Source: CAZJHX01 sp964545715
GTDB taxonomy: Bacteria > Myxococcota_A > UBA9042 > GCA-2863065
Assembly (NCBI GenBank): GCA_964545715.1
Contig: CAZJHX010000067.1
Span: forward strand, 1-55,154
Length of the DNA stretch: 55,154 bases
Direction of reading: 5' to 3'
Shown: positions 17,234 to 26,169 of the stretch, one piece after another
How positions within the stretch are numbered: the first letter of the stretch is position 1
Layout: each line of letters begins with the position of its first letter
Notes under the pieces: model-generated
Seen by the model: the letters and a program-made list of their open reading frames with translations, nothing else
Database searches by the model: none
Told to the model about the DNA's origin: nothing
Made by a program: the position numbers and the translations under genes

Positions 17234-18459
17234 TCGCCGCCCGCCTTGCCATCGTCGCGCTGCTTTTGAGCGCGTGCACCAGCATCATCCCGGCCAACAA
17301 AGGGCAGGACCTGACGCCGCGCAAGGTCAAGAACAGCCTCACGATCGGGGTCAACCCGCTGCTCTTCAACCTGGAGCCGGGCACCGTGGTCGGGGGCCGC
17401 GCCGAGAGCGAGGCCGACAGCACCTACGACCGCGTCTATCACTGGAACGAGGACTTCAAGCTGCGCCGTCACGCGTTCAGCAAGTCCCTGCGCGACGAGC
17501 TGACCAGCAACGGCTTCGCGCTGGCGATCGGCGACAAGGCGGCCTACCAGCTGCGCTCGACCGTCGAGTACATGGTCTACAACCGCTACGGCAACAAACA
17601 GAAGGGCTCTGCCGAGGCCGAGGTCAAGGTGCTGTGGCAGTTCGAGGGGCCGCAGGGTCTCGAGAAGCACACGCACGGGTACGCACGGGTGGAGGTCTCC
17701 AGCAAGGAGGCGCTGGTCCAGGCGTTTCGGGTGTCACTGCGCAACTTCCTGGCGCGCGAGGACGTGGTCGAGCGATTTGCCCCCAAGGGCATCGAGGTCG
17801 CGATCCCGGACGAAAAACCCGCGGATCCGGCGGCGAGTGAGCCGATCGATCCGCCACGGCCGACCGCGATCGATCGCAAGCTGAAGCCGATCGCCGCGGC
17901 GGCGAGCGACCTGGGTGAAGAGCCGCTGAACGCGCGCGTGCGCCCGGGCGTCGTGACGCTGCTGGCGCGCGACCGCTGGAGCTCCGGTGTCATCATCGAC
18001 GACAACGGGCTGGTCATCACCACCGCGCGGCTGGTCGCTGGGGTCAGCTACGTGAACCTCGTCCTCAGCGACGGGACCACGCGCGCCGCCAAGGTGCTGC
18101 AGGTGGACAAAGAGGCGGACCTGGCGCTCGTGCGGTCGGTGTCGTCAGGACGATTCCAGCCGCTGCCGGTGGCCATGGATCGGCCGCAGGTCGCCGCACC
18201 AATAAGCGCATACGGCACGCCGTATCACCCCGCGCTGAGTCACAGCACGACCCGGGGCACGGTCGTCGACGCCGACGGAGACCGGCTGCTGACCGACGTT
18301 AAGGTCATCGCCGGCAACGCGGGAGGCCCGGTCGTGAACAACCGTGGCGAAGTGGTCGGAATCGTTACCTGGGACCGCAAAGCCACCGACTCGGCGGCGC
18401 CGGCGCTGTGCATCCCGATGGCTGAGGCGTTCAAAGCACTGCGGCTGTCATACGAGTAA
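17230..18459 (+). CDS. HtrA-like lipoprotein with inactivated protease site
   Basis: 409 residues from the GTG at 17230, which overlaps the previous stop by four bases. Signal peptide with lipobox LSAC. Residues about 20-190 are an unassigned domain with a KNSLTIGVN start that recalls periplasmic lipoprotein domains. From about residue 235 there is a trypsin fold of the HtrA/S1C type. Where HtrA has TxAH, this protein has TTARLV (Arg267 instead of His). Asp297 in KEADLALV is kept. The GNSGGP motif reads GNAGGPVV (Ala364 instead of Ser). The 30-residue His-Asp spacing equals that of DegP, so the alignment is firm. It is therefore a probable pseudoprotease, perhaps a binding or regulatory subunit. 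No PDZ domain is visible. Confidence 0.85.
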   Translation: MIAARLAIVALLLSACTSIIPANKGQDLTPRKVKNSLTIGVNPLLFNLEPGTVVGGRAESEADSTYDRVYHWNEDFKLRRHAFSKSLRDELTSNGFALAIGDKAAYQLRSTVEYMVYNRYGNKQKGSAEAEVKVLWQFEGPQGLEKHTHGYARVEVSSKEALVQAFRVSLRNFLAREDVVERFAPKGIEVAIPDEKPADPAASEPIDPPRPTAIDRKLKPIAAAASDLGEEPLNARVRPGVVTLLARDRWSSGVIIDDNGLVITTARLVAGVSYVNLVLSDGTTRAAKVLQVDKEADLALVRSVSSGRFQPLPVAMDRPQVAAPISAYGTPYHPALSHSTTRGTVVDADGDRLLTDVKVIAGNAGGPVVNNRGEVVGIVTWDRKATDSAAPALCIPMAEAFKALRLSYE

Positions 18460-19621
18460 CTCGCGTCCACAGCCCGCGCTGATCACGCGCGACTTCCTCT
18501 TTCTGACGCTGGCCCACCTGCTGCAGGCCCTGGGCTGGGCCTCCATGCTGCTGCTGCCGCTGTATCTGGACTCGGTCGACGCCAACCGCACCCAGATCGG
18601 CGCGATCATGGGCAGCGCGGCGATCGGCGGGCTGATCTCGCGTCCGGCGGTCGGCTGGGCCCTGGACAGCTGGGGCCGCAAGCCGACGCTGGTTGTCGGC
18701 ACCGTGATCCTGAGCCTGGGTATGGGGCTGATCTGGTTCATCCAGGCGCCGGACGCCGTCCCATACGCCGTTCGCATCGTGTTCGGCATCGGCGTCGGCG
18801 CCGCCTTCACCGGCTACTTCACGTTTGCAGCCGACATCGTGCCCGACGAGCGGCGCACCGAAGGCCTGGCGTTGTTCGGGATCTCGGGGCTGGTGCCGCT
18901 GGCCATCAACCCGATCGCCGCGCGTGTCGGCGTCAGCGCCGCAGATCTCCGGTGGTTTCTGCCGCTGATGGGGGTGGTGATTCTGGCATCGCTGATCCCG
19001 CTGCTGCTGGTCCGCGAGCGCCCGATGCAGAAGGCACAGCCGCCCACGCTGGCAGCCGTCCTGGCGGCGATCAAGCGCCCCCGACTGCGGCCGGTGTGGC
19101 TGGCCACGTGCACCTTTGCCGGCATCGCCAAGATCTTCATGGTGTTTGCGACAGTGGCCGCCGAGAAGCGAGGCGTGCCCATCCCGGCCGACTTCTGGCT
19201 GACCTACGCGGGCGGCGCCGTCTTTGTCCGTGCGTTTGGCGCCCGGCTGCCCGATCGCGTGGGACCGACGCGCCTGGTCGCCCCCGCCATCGCGCTGGAC
19301 GTCACGGCGGCGATCATCCTGGCGTACGCGACCACCACGAGCACGCTGCTGATCGCAGGCCTGTTGGCCGGTCTGGGCCACGGCTACTGCTTCCCGGTGC
19401 TGGCCAGCCTGGTGGTCAGCCGCAGCCCGGACGCGCTGCGCGGGTCGGCGCTGGCGATGTTCACTGGCCTATGGGAGGTGACCGGACTCGTGCTGCCACC
19501 GGTGTTCGGCCTGATCGCCGACAAGACGAGCGACGCGACCATGTTCATGACCGCGGCCGCTGCGGCCGGCGCCGGCATGGTGGCCTGGTTGTTTGCGGAG
19601 AGGCGCGCTCAGTCCGCGTAG
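18344..19621 (+). CDS. Major facilitator superfamily transporter
   Basis: The recognisable protein runs from about 18479 (LITRDFLFLTLAHLLQALG) and has about 12 hydrophobic segments with MFS loops. The loop after TM2 reads GWALDSWGRKPTL (the G-x3-D-x2-GRK motif), and ADIVPDERRTEG is typical of small-molecule efflux MFS proteins. The only standard start upstream in frame is a GTG at 18344, which lies inside the pseudoprotease gene and adds about 45 mostly basic, unlikely residues. The alternative is a CTG at 18479, so the true start is uncertain. Probably a continuation of the preceding operon. Substrate unknown. Confidence 0.8.
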   Translation: MAKWSESLPGTAKPPTRRRRRCASRWLRRSKHCGCHTSNSRPQPALITRDFLFLTLAHLLQALGWASMLLLPLYLDSVDANRTQIGAIMGSAAIGGLISRPAVGWALDSWGRKPTLVVGTVILSLGMGLIWFIQAPDAVPYAVRIVFGIGVGAAFTGYFTFAADIVPDERRTEGLALFGISGLVPLAINPIAARVGVSAADLRWFLPLMGVVILASLIPLLLVRERPMQKAQPPTLAAVLAAIKRPRLRPVWLATCTFAGIAKIFMVFATVAAEKRGVPIPADFWLTYAGGAVFVRAFGARLPDRVGPTRLVAPAIALDVTAAIILAYATTTSTLLIAGLLAGLGHGYCFPVLASLVVSRSPDALRGSALAMFTGLWEVTGLVLPPVFGLIADKTSDATMFMTAAAAAGAGMVAWLFAERRAQSA

Positions 19622-20241
19622 GGGGGCCGCGTCCAGCGGGCGGTGTGCCAGGCCACATCCACGCCGCCGGCGGACTCCAACTTGTAGTCGAACGGCACGT
19701 CATGGCCGGTGTGAATGCCACCGGGTGGAAAGCACGCCAGATCAAACACAAAGATGGACCCCAGGCCGCTGGACACGGTCTGCCAGGCCTTGCCTTCGTT
19801 GGCCTCATTTGTGAAGAAGACCGGGCGGTTGAACGCCAGAAAGAACGTGTGGACTGCCCGCCAGAGCTGCGCAGCGGCCTCCACGCGGTAGGCGCTGCCG
19901 TCGTCCTCCCAGATCTCCTCGGCGTGAAACAGCAGGGACAGCTCCAGCTTGGGGCGCTGAAGCATGGCGCGCCCCGTCGCACGCCAGCCCAGGAGAATGG
20001 GCTCCACGGTCAGACGCGGCCCGGGACCCTTCAGCCGCAGCCGGGGGCGCTCACGCGGGTGGATCAGCGACTTGTTCAAGGCAGCCTCGATCGGAAAGGC
20101 GGCGATCAGCTCGCCCGCGGTCGCAAGGTCGCCGGTAAGTCGCTCCAGCACGGTGCGATAGCGCTCCAAAATGGAGGGCAGGCCGGTCTCGCCGACCTCG
20201 ACGTAGCACTCGATCTGGCAGTACTCGGGCACGTCGGGCAA
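19609..20241 (-). CDS. Hypothetical protein, about 210 residues
   Basis: Not recognised. It starts at a TTG at 20241 (or a GTG at 20232) and ends 13 bases inside the end of the MFS gene, tail to tail. No signal peptide or membrane helix. Composition is soluble and mixed; notable segments are ECYVEVGETGLPSILERY at the start and FVFDLACFPPGGIHTGHD near the end. It is divergent from the acyl-CoA dehydrogenase-like gene with about 39 bases between starts. The lack of stops and usual codon use support a real gene. Confidence 0.6.
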   Translation of the reverse strand: MPDVPEYCQIECYVEVGETGLPSILERYRTVLERLTGDLATAGELIAAFPIEAALNKSLIHPRERPRLRLKGPGPRLTVEPILLGWRATGRAMLQRPKLELSLLFHAEEIWEDDGSAYRVEAAAQLWRAVHTFFLAFNRPVFFTNEANEGKAWQTVSSGLGSIFVFDLACFPPGGIHTGHDVPFDYKLESAGGVDVAWHTARWTRPPYAD

Positions 20242-20280
20242 CGTACCACGCGGGTTGGAACTGGGGTAAGGTACGTCCCC

Positions 20281-21210
20281 GTGAAGAACCTCCTACGCTT
20301 CTTGTTCACCACGCCTTGTACACCCCCGCCGTGCGCCGATCTCGCCACCTGGTTCAAGCGCCACGGGGCGCTCGCCAAGCGCTATGAGTACGGCGCGGAC
20401 GTCGCCATCGCCGCCGGCTTCATCTCGGACAGGTTGGGTTACGCCTTTGCGTCCGGCTACCAGGCAGCGGCGCGGGCGCTGGTGCCGGATTTGCCGGTGG
20501 ACCAGATCGTCGCCCTGGCCGCGACCGAGGAGCGCGGCAACCACCCCAGGGCGATCATGTGCGGCCTGCGCCCGAGCGGCAGCGACGGCTTCTTCCTGCA
20601 GGGGCGAAAGACGTTCGTGACGCTGGGCGGCAGCGCCGAGGTGCTGTTGGTCGTGGCACGGGCCGGCACGTCGCGGGACGGCCGCCCGGCCTTGAAGCTC
20701 GTGCGCCTGGACGTCAAGCGGCAGGGGGTGCAGATCGCGGCCACCGCAGGCGTGCCGTTCGCGCCGGAGATCCCGCACGCCGCCGCCGAGTTCATCGACG
20801 TCCGCGTGGCGGCGTCAGAGGTGCTCGAGGGCGACGGCTACGACCGCTATCTGAAGCCCTTTCGGACCGTGGAGGACTGCTATGTGCATGCCGCGCTGCT
20901 GGGCTATCTAATGCAGATCGCCCGCCGCGGGGGTTGGCCCCAGTCGATTCGAGACGAGCTGGTCATGCTGACTGTCACCATGCGCAGCCTCTGCGCGGCG
21001 GATCCCACGGACGCCTCCATTCATGTAGCGGTTGGCGCATCGCTGATGCAGATCCGTCAGCTGATCCGCAGACTCGGCGCCCGGCACTGGGAGCGCATCG
21101 ACGAGGACAGCCGCAAGCGCTGGGAGCGCGACCGCCCCCTCCTGGACGTGGCCGGCAAGGCCCGCGCCGAGCGCAGCAAGAAGGCCCACGAGCGCCTCGG
21201 CTTAACCTGA
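20281..21210 (+). CDS. Acyl-CoA dehydrogenase-like protein
   Basis: 309 residues from the GTG at 20281. The middle (EERGNHPRAIMCGLRPSG, then GFFLQGRKTFVTLGGSAEVL and the KLVRLD strand) resembles the beta domain of acyl-CoA dehydrogenases, and the C-terminal third is helical as in that family. It is shorter than typical members (about 380) and seems to lack much of the N-terminal helical domain. Glu at the catalytic position cannot be assigned by eye. It may be a degenerate or specialised FAD-binding family member rather than a beta-oxidation enzyme. Confidence 0.6.
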   Translation: MKNLLRFLFTTPCTPPPCADLATWFKRHGALAKRYEYGADVAIAAGFISDRLGYAFASGYQAAARALVPDLPVDQIVALAATEERGNHPRAIMCGLRPSGSDGFFLQGRKTFVTLGGSAEVLLVVARAGTSRDGRPALKLVRLDVKRQGVQIAATAGVPFAPEIPHAAAEFIDVRVAASEVLEGDGYDRYLKPFRTVEDCYVHAALLGYLMQIARRGGWPQSIRDELVMLTVTMRSLCAADPTDASIHVAVGASLMQIRQLIRRLGARHWERIDEDSRKRWERDRPLLDVAGKARAERSKKAHERLGLT

Positions 21211-21375
21211 TCCCCTGACCTGATCCTGCGCCCTACCGACACGGGCTCAGCCCCCCGTTTTCCATTTTTATTTACAGCGTATAGTTTTCTGTGCTAACAA
21301 TAACTCTACGGCGTACAGCCGTGGTCGTAGTCTGTTTCAAATCAATTAGCGCATATAGCCGAGGGGGTTCGGACC
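21211..21375. other. AT-rich intergenic promoter region
   Basis: 165 bases with T-rich and A-rich stretches unlike the surrounding coding DNA. It contains a partial inverted repeat, CTACG at 21306-21310 against CGTAG at 21326-21330. It probably carries the promoter of the GH114-like gene, whose RBS GAGGGGG is at 21361-21367. No named element recognised. Confidence 0.4.
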
Positions 21376-22308
21376 ATGCGTGTTTCCCAAAGCCCCTGGC
21401 GCCGTAGTCGGCGTCAAGGGACAAGTGTGTCGATCATCGTATGTCTTGGTCTTCTGGCCGCGTGCCAGACCCACCAGGTGCATGCAGAGCCCGTTCGCAG
21501 CTGGGCGTATCAGCTGCAGAACTATGATGCGACGGCGCTCAGAGCCGCCGAGGTCGACCTGTTGGTTGTCGACATCGACGAGCTGAGCGCGTCCGACATC
21601 ACGGTCGACGAGCTCAAAGAGCGCAATCGCAACGTCATCAGCTATCTCAGCATCGGTGAGGCCGAGAACTATCGGCGCTACTGGACCGAGAGCTGGGACA
21701 CGACGCGCCCCAGCTTCCTGGCCACCGAGAACCCGAACTGGGTCGGCAACTTCCGCGTGCGGTACTGGCACCCGGACTGGATCGCGCTGATGCGCAACGC
21801 CGTGGAGCGTATCGCCCGCGCGGGCTACGACGGAGTCTACCTGGACACCATCGACACCTACGTGTACTTCGAGCAGCAGGGCGTCACCGACGCACGCGGC
21901 GCCATGATTCGCCTTGTGCTGGACCTGGCGAAGACGGCGCGCAAGATCCGCCCGGACTTCAAGGTCATCGCCCAGAACGCCGCGCAGCTCACGGCAAACA
22001 GCGACTATCTGAAGGCGATCGACGGACTGGCCAGCGAAGACACCTTCTTCGACGGCGACTTTCCGCAGCCGCACGAGCAGGTCGCGTCGGTCCTGGCTCA
22101 CCTCAACGACATCCGCTTCGCGGGCAAGACGGTGCTCACTGTCGAGTATTCGACAGCCTTCAGCGCCATCCGCCGCTCGTGCAAGCGCTCCGAGCTGCTG
22201 GACTTCGTACCACTCATCGCGCCGCGCAAGCTCAACCGCCTGGACACGCGCCCCCACCGCAACTGCCGCAAGGCGGGCGTGGGCGTCGCGGCTGTTCCCG
22301 CCCCCTAG
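21376..22308 (+). CDS. GH114-like (TM1410-type) endo-alpha-1,4-polygalactosaminidase family lipoprotein
   Basis: 310 residues. The signal peptide ends in LLAAC (Cys30), indicating a lipoprotein. The mature part is a TIM-barrel of the TM1410/GH114 family: SWAYQLQNYD near the start, VISYLSIGEAENYR, RYWHPDWIALM, GYDGVYLDTIDTY and KVIAQNAAQL are the usual core motifs. The Asp and Glu of YLDTID and SIGEAE are the presumed catalytic acids. Family members cleave polymers containing galactosamine, such as exopolysaccharide. With the UDP-HexNAc pathway at the left edge this could be part of matrix turnover, but that link is an inference. Confidence 0.82.
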   Translation: MRVSQSPWRRSRRQGTSVSIIVCLGLLAACQTHQVHAEPVRSWAYQLQNYDATALRAAEVDLLVVDIDELSASDITVDELKERNRNVISYLSIGEAENYRRYWTESWDTTRPSFLATENPNWVGNFRVRYWHPDWIALMRNAVERIARAGYDGVYLDTIDTYVYFEQQGVTDARGAMIRLVLDLAKTARKIRPDFKVIAQNAAQLTANSDYLKAIDGLASEDTFFDGDFPQPHEQVASVLAHLNDIRFAGKTVLTVEYSTAFSAIRRSCKRSELLDFVPLIAPRKLNRLDTRPHRNCRKAGVGVAAVPAP

Positions 22309-22338
22309 CGCCCCCCAGATTTGATATAGACCCCGGTC

Positions 22339-23109
22339 ATGATCGTCGTGACCTGGAACGTGAACTCTCTCAAGGCGCGCGAGCAGTTCGTGCGGCTATA
22401 CCTCGAAGACGTGCAGCCGGATGTCCTGTGCATCCAGGAGCTCAAGCTGGACACCGACAAGGTGCCTCGCGCGCTCTTCGAGGACCTGGGCTACCACGTC
22501 GCCATTCACGGTCAGCCGCAGTGGAACGGGGTGCTCATCGCGTCCAAGACCCCGATCGAGGACGTGCACACCGGCCTGCCGGACGGCGACGACGGACAGT
22601 CGCGCTGCATGGCAGTGACGACGGCCGGGTTGCGACTGGTCAACCTGTACTGCCCGCAGGGACATCGGGAGGACTCGCCCAAGTTCGCCTACAAGCTGCG
22701 GTTCTACGACGCGCTGCGCGGCTGGATCGGCGACAACTGCGACCGTAACGCGCCGCTCGTGGTGCTGGGCGACATGAACATCGCGCCCAACCCGGACGAC
22801 GTGTGGGACCCCGCCCAGTTTGTGAACGTCCCCAGCTACCACCCGCTGGAGCATCAGCAGTGGAGCAAGCTGTGCGGCCTGGGCCTCTTCGACGCGGTGC
22901 GGCCACACATCGAGCCCAACACCTACTCGTATTGGGACTATCGAGCCGGCTGCTTCCACAAAAAGCAGGGCATGCGCATCGACCACATCCTGGTCTCGGA
23001 GCCCGTCTTACCGCGCGTGCAGACCGCCTGGATCGACCGCAGCTGGCGCAAGAAGAAGGACGGCCTGGTGCCGTCAGACCACACGCCCGTCGCGATGGTG
23101 TTGGATTGA
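22339..23109 (+). CDS. xthA: Exodeoxyribonuclease III
   Basis: 256 residues, the family's usual length. Signature motifs of the exonuclease III / AP-endonuclease fold are all present: TWNVNSLKAR at the N-terminus, CIQELKLD (metal-binding Glu), NGVLIAS, VNLYCPQG, LGDMNIAP (catalytic Asp and Asn) and SDHTPVAM (the general-base His and its Asp). The enzyme removes 3' blocking groups and cuts at abasic sites in base-excision repair in the cytoplasm. It has its own short leader; the upstream gene ends 30 bases before. Confidence 0.95.
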   Translation: MIVVTWNVNSLKAREQFVRLYLEDVQPDVLCIQELKLDTDKVPRALFEDLGYHVAIHGQPQWNGVLIASKTPIEDVHTGLPDGDDGQSRCMAVTTAGLRLVNLYCPQGHREDSPKFAYKLRFYDALRGWIGDNCDRNAPLVVLGDMNIAPNPDDVWDPAQFVNVPSYHPLEHQQWSKLCGLGLFDAVRPHIEPNTYSYWDYRAGCFHKKQGMRIDHILVSEPVLPRVQTAWIDRSWRKKKDGLVPSDHTPVAMVLD

Positions 23110-23155
23110 ATAACCGCGCGGGCCAGGCGTCTGCGTTGATGTAACTGGAGGCCCT

Positions 23156-23437
23156 ATGAAGAAGCTGAAAATGGCGGTGCTTGCGGCACTGATGGTCATG
23201 ATGCTGTTCAACAGCGGCTGCCGCGTCGGCGCGCACATTCTGGCACGCACCATCGTCACAGCGGCGGTCGTGGCCGTTGTCCTGGCGCATCACGACGCCC
23301 ACTACCACGATCATCACTGCGGTCACCGCATGATCATCGTCGAGGACCGCGAGGTCTATCAGTATCAGGATCGCTGGGAGTACTACGATTCCCGGCACGG
23401 CGAGTGGTATTACTACGAGGATCTCGAGGTCCGCTGA
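23156..23437 (+). CDS. Small His/Tyr-rich lipoprotein
   Basis: 93 residues. GGAGG at 23147-23151 precedes the ATG by four bases. A Lys-rich signal peptide ends in the lipobox FNSGC. After a short hydrophobic stretch comes a His-rich stretch (AHHDAHYHDHHCGH), then an acidic, Tyr-rich tail (EWYYYEDLEVR). The His cluster could bind metal ions such as Zn, Cu or Ni in the periplasm. No family recognised. Confidence 0.75.
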   Translation: MKKLKMAVLAALMVMMLFNSGCRVGAHILARTIVTAAVVAVVLAHHDAHYHDHHCGHRMIIVEDREVYQYQDRWEYYDSRHGEWYYYEDLEVR

Positions 23438-23459
23438 GCCAACGCGGTAGACTCGAGGC

Positions 23460-24902
23460 GTGGCGACCGATCCCTACGACGAATTCGACTACCCAAGCCA
23501 CGCCTACTGGACCACACATCCGGACAATCTGGCGACGCTGGCGCAGCTGTACGGCCAGACGCCGGCGCCCGTCGAAGACTGTCGCGTCCTGGAGATCGGT
23601 TGCGGGGCAGGCGGCAACCTGATCCCGATGGCGCTGGCCATGCCGGACGCGCAGATCGTCGGTGTCGACCCCGCACAGTATGTCGAGAAGGGGCAGCAGA
23701 TCGTTGCAGATCTGGGGCTCAAAAACGTCGAGCTGAAGCGCTGCGGCGCCCAGGACATCGACGACAGCTTCGGCGACTTTGACTACGTCCTATGCCACGG
23801 CGTCTTCTCGTGGGTGCCCCAGGACGTGCGGACGGCCATTCTCGGCGTGTGTCGCGACCGGCTGCGCCCGAGCGGCGTGGCGTGCATCAGCTACAACGTC
23901 TACCCCGGCTGGTTCGAGGGCGAGATGCTGCGCGAGATGATGCTGTATCACACCGATCCGCACAGCCGCCCGGGCGACCGCGTGCATCGGGCGCGCGAGC
24001 TGCTGTCGTTTCTGTCCTCCGTCGCGGACGATGTGGGCACCACGCGCAACCGCTTCTTCAAGTGGCAGAACAAAGAGTGGCAGGGGAGCACCGACGGATA
24101 CCTCTTTCACGAGTACTTCGCGCCGGTAAACCAGCCCTACTATTTCCACGACTTCGTTGCGCTCGCCGAGCGGCACAGGTTGCGCTATCTGGGCGACGCA
24201 AACCGCGAGACCAACGCCTTCGACAACCAGACGCCCCAGCTCGCCGCGGCGCTGAAGCAGTGTCGCGATGTGGTGGAGGGCCAGCAATACCTGGACTTCG
24301 CCACCAATCGGCGCTTTCGCACCAGTCTGCTGGTCCACGACGACAAGGCGGTCGACCTGGCGGTGCGACCGGAGCGGCTGTCGGGGCTCAGTGTGCGCAC
24401 GGACCTGGCTGAGGACCCGGGCGTCGGCGATCTGGAGGAAGAGCTCTCGCTGGAGGGCCGCACCGTCGGCGCCGCAGCCGTCCGCGGCGCACCGTTGAGG
24501 ACGGCGCTGTCACTGCTGCACGCGATCTCGCCGGCGGCGATGCCCATCGAGAAGCTGCTGGAGCGCACCTTTGGCCAAGTGGAAGCGCGCGCTGAGGGCG
24601 CTCATGATGATCTGCGACGGGATCTCGCGGCCCTGTACTTCTCGCGAATCGTGCACCTGCACAGCCGCCAGGCACGCGTCTCGGGACAGCTGAGCGAGCA
24701 TCCGATGACAGCGCGCTACGCCAGGCGGCAGACGCTGACCAGCCATCGCGTCACCAATCAGTGGCACCAGCATCATCATCTGGGGGAGGACACGCGGGCG
24801 CTGCTGCAGCGACTGGACGGCACGATGACGCGCGAGCAGGCGCAGGCCGACGCCCCCGAGGCGCTTGAAGAGCTGCGCTGGAAGGCTTTTCTGCTCGACT
24901 GA
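23460..24902 (+). CDS. SAM-dependent methyltransferase with regulatory domain
   Basis: 480 residues from a GTG at 23460. The N-terminal 200 residues form a class I methyltransferase: motif I VLEIGCGAGGN, the acidic VGVDPAQ, and YVLCHGVFSWVP. The conserved AYWTTHPDNL start and ISYNVYPGW are typical of methyltransferases with the PF10119 regulatory domain, which follows (HDFVALAERHRLRYLGDA). The remaining C-terminal 130 residues resemble a winged-helix-like extension seen in this group. The substrate is unknown. It probably forms a unit with the small lipoprotein gene ending 22 bases before it. Confidence 0.85.
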   Translation: MATDPYDEFDYPSHAYWTTHPDNLATLAQLYGQTPAPVEDCRVLEIGCGAGGNLIPMALAMPDAQIVGVDPAQYVEKGQQIVADLGLKNVELKRCGAQDIDDSFGDFDYVLCHGVFSWVPQDVRTAILGVCRDRLRPSGVACISYNVYPGWFEGEMLREMMLYHTDPHSRPGDRVHRARELLSFLSSVADDVGTTRNRFFKWQNKEWQGSTDGYLFHEYFAPVNQPYYFHDFVALAERHRLRYLGDANRETNAFDNQTPQLAAALKQCRDVVEGQQYLDFATNRRFRTSLLVHDDKAVDLAVRPERLSGLSVRTDLAEDPGVGDLEEELSLEGRTVGAAAVRGAPLRTALSLLHAISPAAMPIEKLLERTFGQVEARAEGAHDDLRRDLAALYFSRIVHLHSRQARVSGQLSEHPMTARYARRQTLTSHRVTNQWHQHHHLGEDTRALLQRLDGTMTREQAQADAPEALEELRWKAFLLD

Positions 24903-24962
24903 TCATCGGGGCGCGTGATAGCAACATACCGATCGTTCTGGTAGTTGCTCTCGGAGTTGTTC

Positions 24963-26087
24963 ATGCCCACGTACACGCTGTTTTCGATCCTGGCCGCCGC
25001 CCTCTTTATCGGCTGCTCCCCCCCACCCGCCACGTCGGAGGCCGGCGATGATCCGGCCGCAGAAGACGAGACAAACCTCCAATTCGTCGACCACCAGGAG
25101 ACGGATGGCACGCCCACGCCCGCGGAGGCGCCGCCCGCGCAGCCGCCCGCCGAAGTCGAGCCCGAGACTGAGCCCGAGCCGGAGACCACACCCGACCCGG
25201 AGACCGATCCGGGGCCAGGGCCGGTCACCAAGCCGCCAGAGACACAGCCGGAGCCCGACCCGCCGGCCGAGCCCGACGGCGCCGTGCCGCCCAACATCAA
25301 CGTCAGCACGTACATCAACCTGGGCGACTCCGCCGGCGAGGGCTGCTGCACACCCAGCTCCAATAAGTGGTCGTACTACAACATGATGGTCAGCAACGAC
25401 GGCTCAAAGTACCCGCAGTGGGCCGGTCTGGACCTGCCGGCGATGTGGCCGACGCTGCAGACCAAGAAGAACTGGGCCGACAGCGGCGACACCTCGGGTG
25501 ACGTCAAACAAGACCAGCTGCCCAAGTTCGCCGGCTCATACTCGGCGCCGGTCATCGTCACAATTCACGTCGGCGGCAACGACTTCAACGACCACGACAT
25601 CATGGACTTCGTGGCCAACCCGGCCAAGATCGAGGCGGACGGTAAGCTGCTGGGCCAAAACCTGGACGAGATCCTGACGTTCTTTGCCGACACGTCCCGG
25701 TTTCCCGCCGGTGCATACGTGTTCGTGGCCACCATCTTCAGCCCGACCGACGACATGTGCTCCTTTGAGGGTAAGTCCGAGTTTGACGGCAAGTGGTGCA
25801 AAGCCATCCGAAACTACGGGTGTCTCGCCGGTGGCTGGGTCGACCAGCTCAAGGCGTACAACGCGGAGATCGCCTCGGCGGTTACAAAACACCCGCACGC
25901 CACGCTGGCCGATACACACGGTGCTTTTCTCGGGCACGGCATGAACCACGACAACCCTGAGAACCCGGCGTACGCTGCGGGGGCCGAGAGCTACTTCAAC
26001 TCGGACTGTGTCCATCCCAACGCCGCCGGCCACGACGCCATTCGCGCCACCTTCATGGCGGCGATCGCCGGAGTCCTGCCAGACTGA
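24963..26087 (+). CDS. SGNH/GDSL hydrolase lipoprotein
   Basis: 374 residues from the ATG at 24963 (GGAG at 24953-24956). A signal peptide ends in the lipobox FIGC, followed by about 85 residues of Pro/Glu/Thr-rich linker. The catalytic domain has block I YINLGDSAGEG (nucleophile Ser), block III VGGNDFND (Gly and Asn of the oxyanion hole) and block V DCVHPNAAGHD (Asp and His). All catalytic positions are present, so it should be an active extracytoplasmic esterase or deacetylase. The usual targets are acetylated sugars or lipids. Confidence 0.85.
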   Translation: MPTYTLFSILAAALFIGCSPPPATSEAGDDPAAEDETNLQFVDHQETDGTPTPAEAPPAQPPAEVEPETEPEPETTPDPETDPGPGPVTKPPETQPEPDPPAEPDGAVPPNINVSTYINLGDSAGEGCCTPSSNKWSYYNMMVSNDGSKYPQWAGLDLPAMWPTLQTKKNWADSGDTSGDVKQDQLPKFAGSYSAPVIVTIHVGGNDFNDHDIMDFVANPAKIEADGKLLGQNLDEILTFFADTSRFPAGAYVFVATIFSPTDDMCSFEGKSEFDGKWCKAIRNYGCLAGGWVDQLKAYNAEIASAVTKHPHATLADTHGAFLGHGMNHDNPENPAYAAGAESYFNSDCVHPNAAGHDAIRATFMAAIAGVLPD

Positions 26088-26169
26088 GCGCTATGCCCTC
26101 AGGCTTTTCCTGATTGCAGTAGGAGGGGCCCCGGTTGTAAGGTAGCGCCATAATTCGACAAAGGTAGTT

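Noticed and set aside
21306..21330. Inverted repeat CTACG...CGTAG as a terminator or riboswitch
   Set aside because: Short stem, no T-run after it and no conserved riboswitch core.
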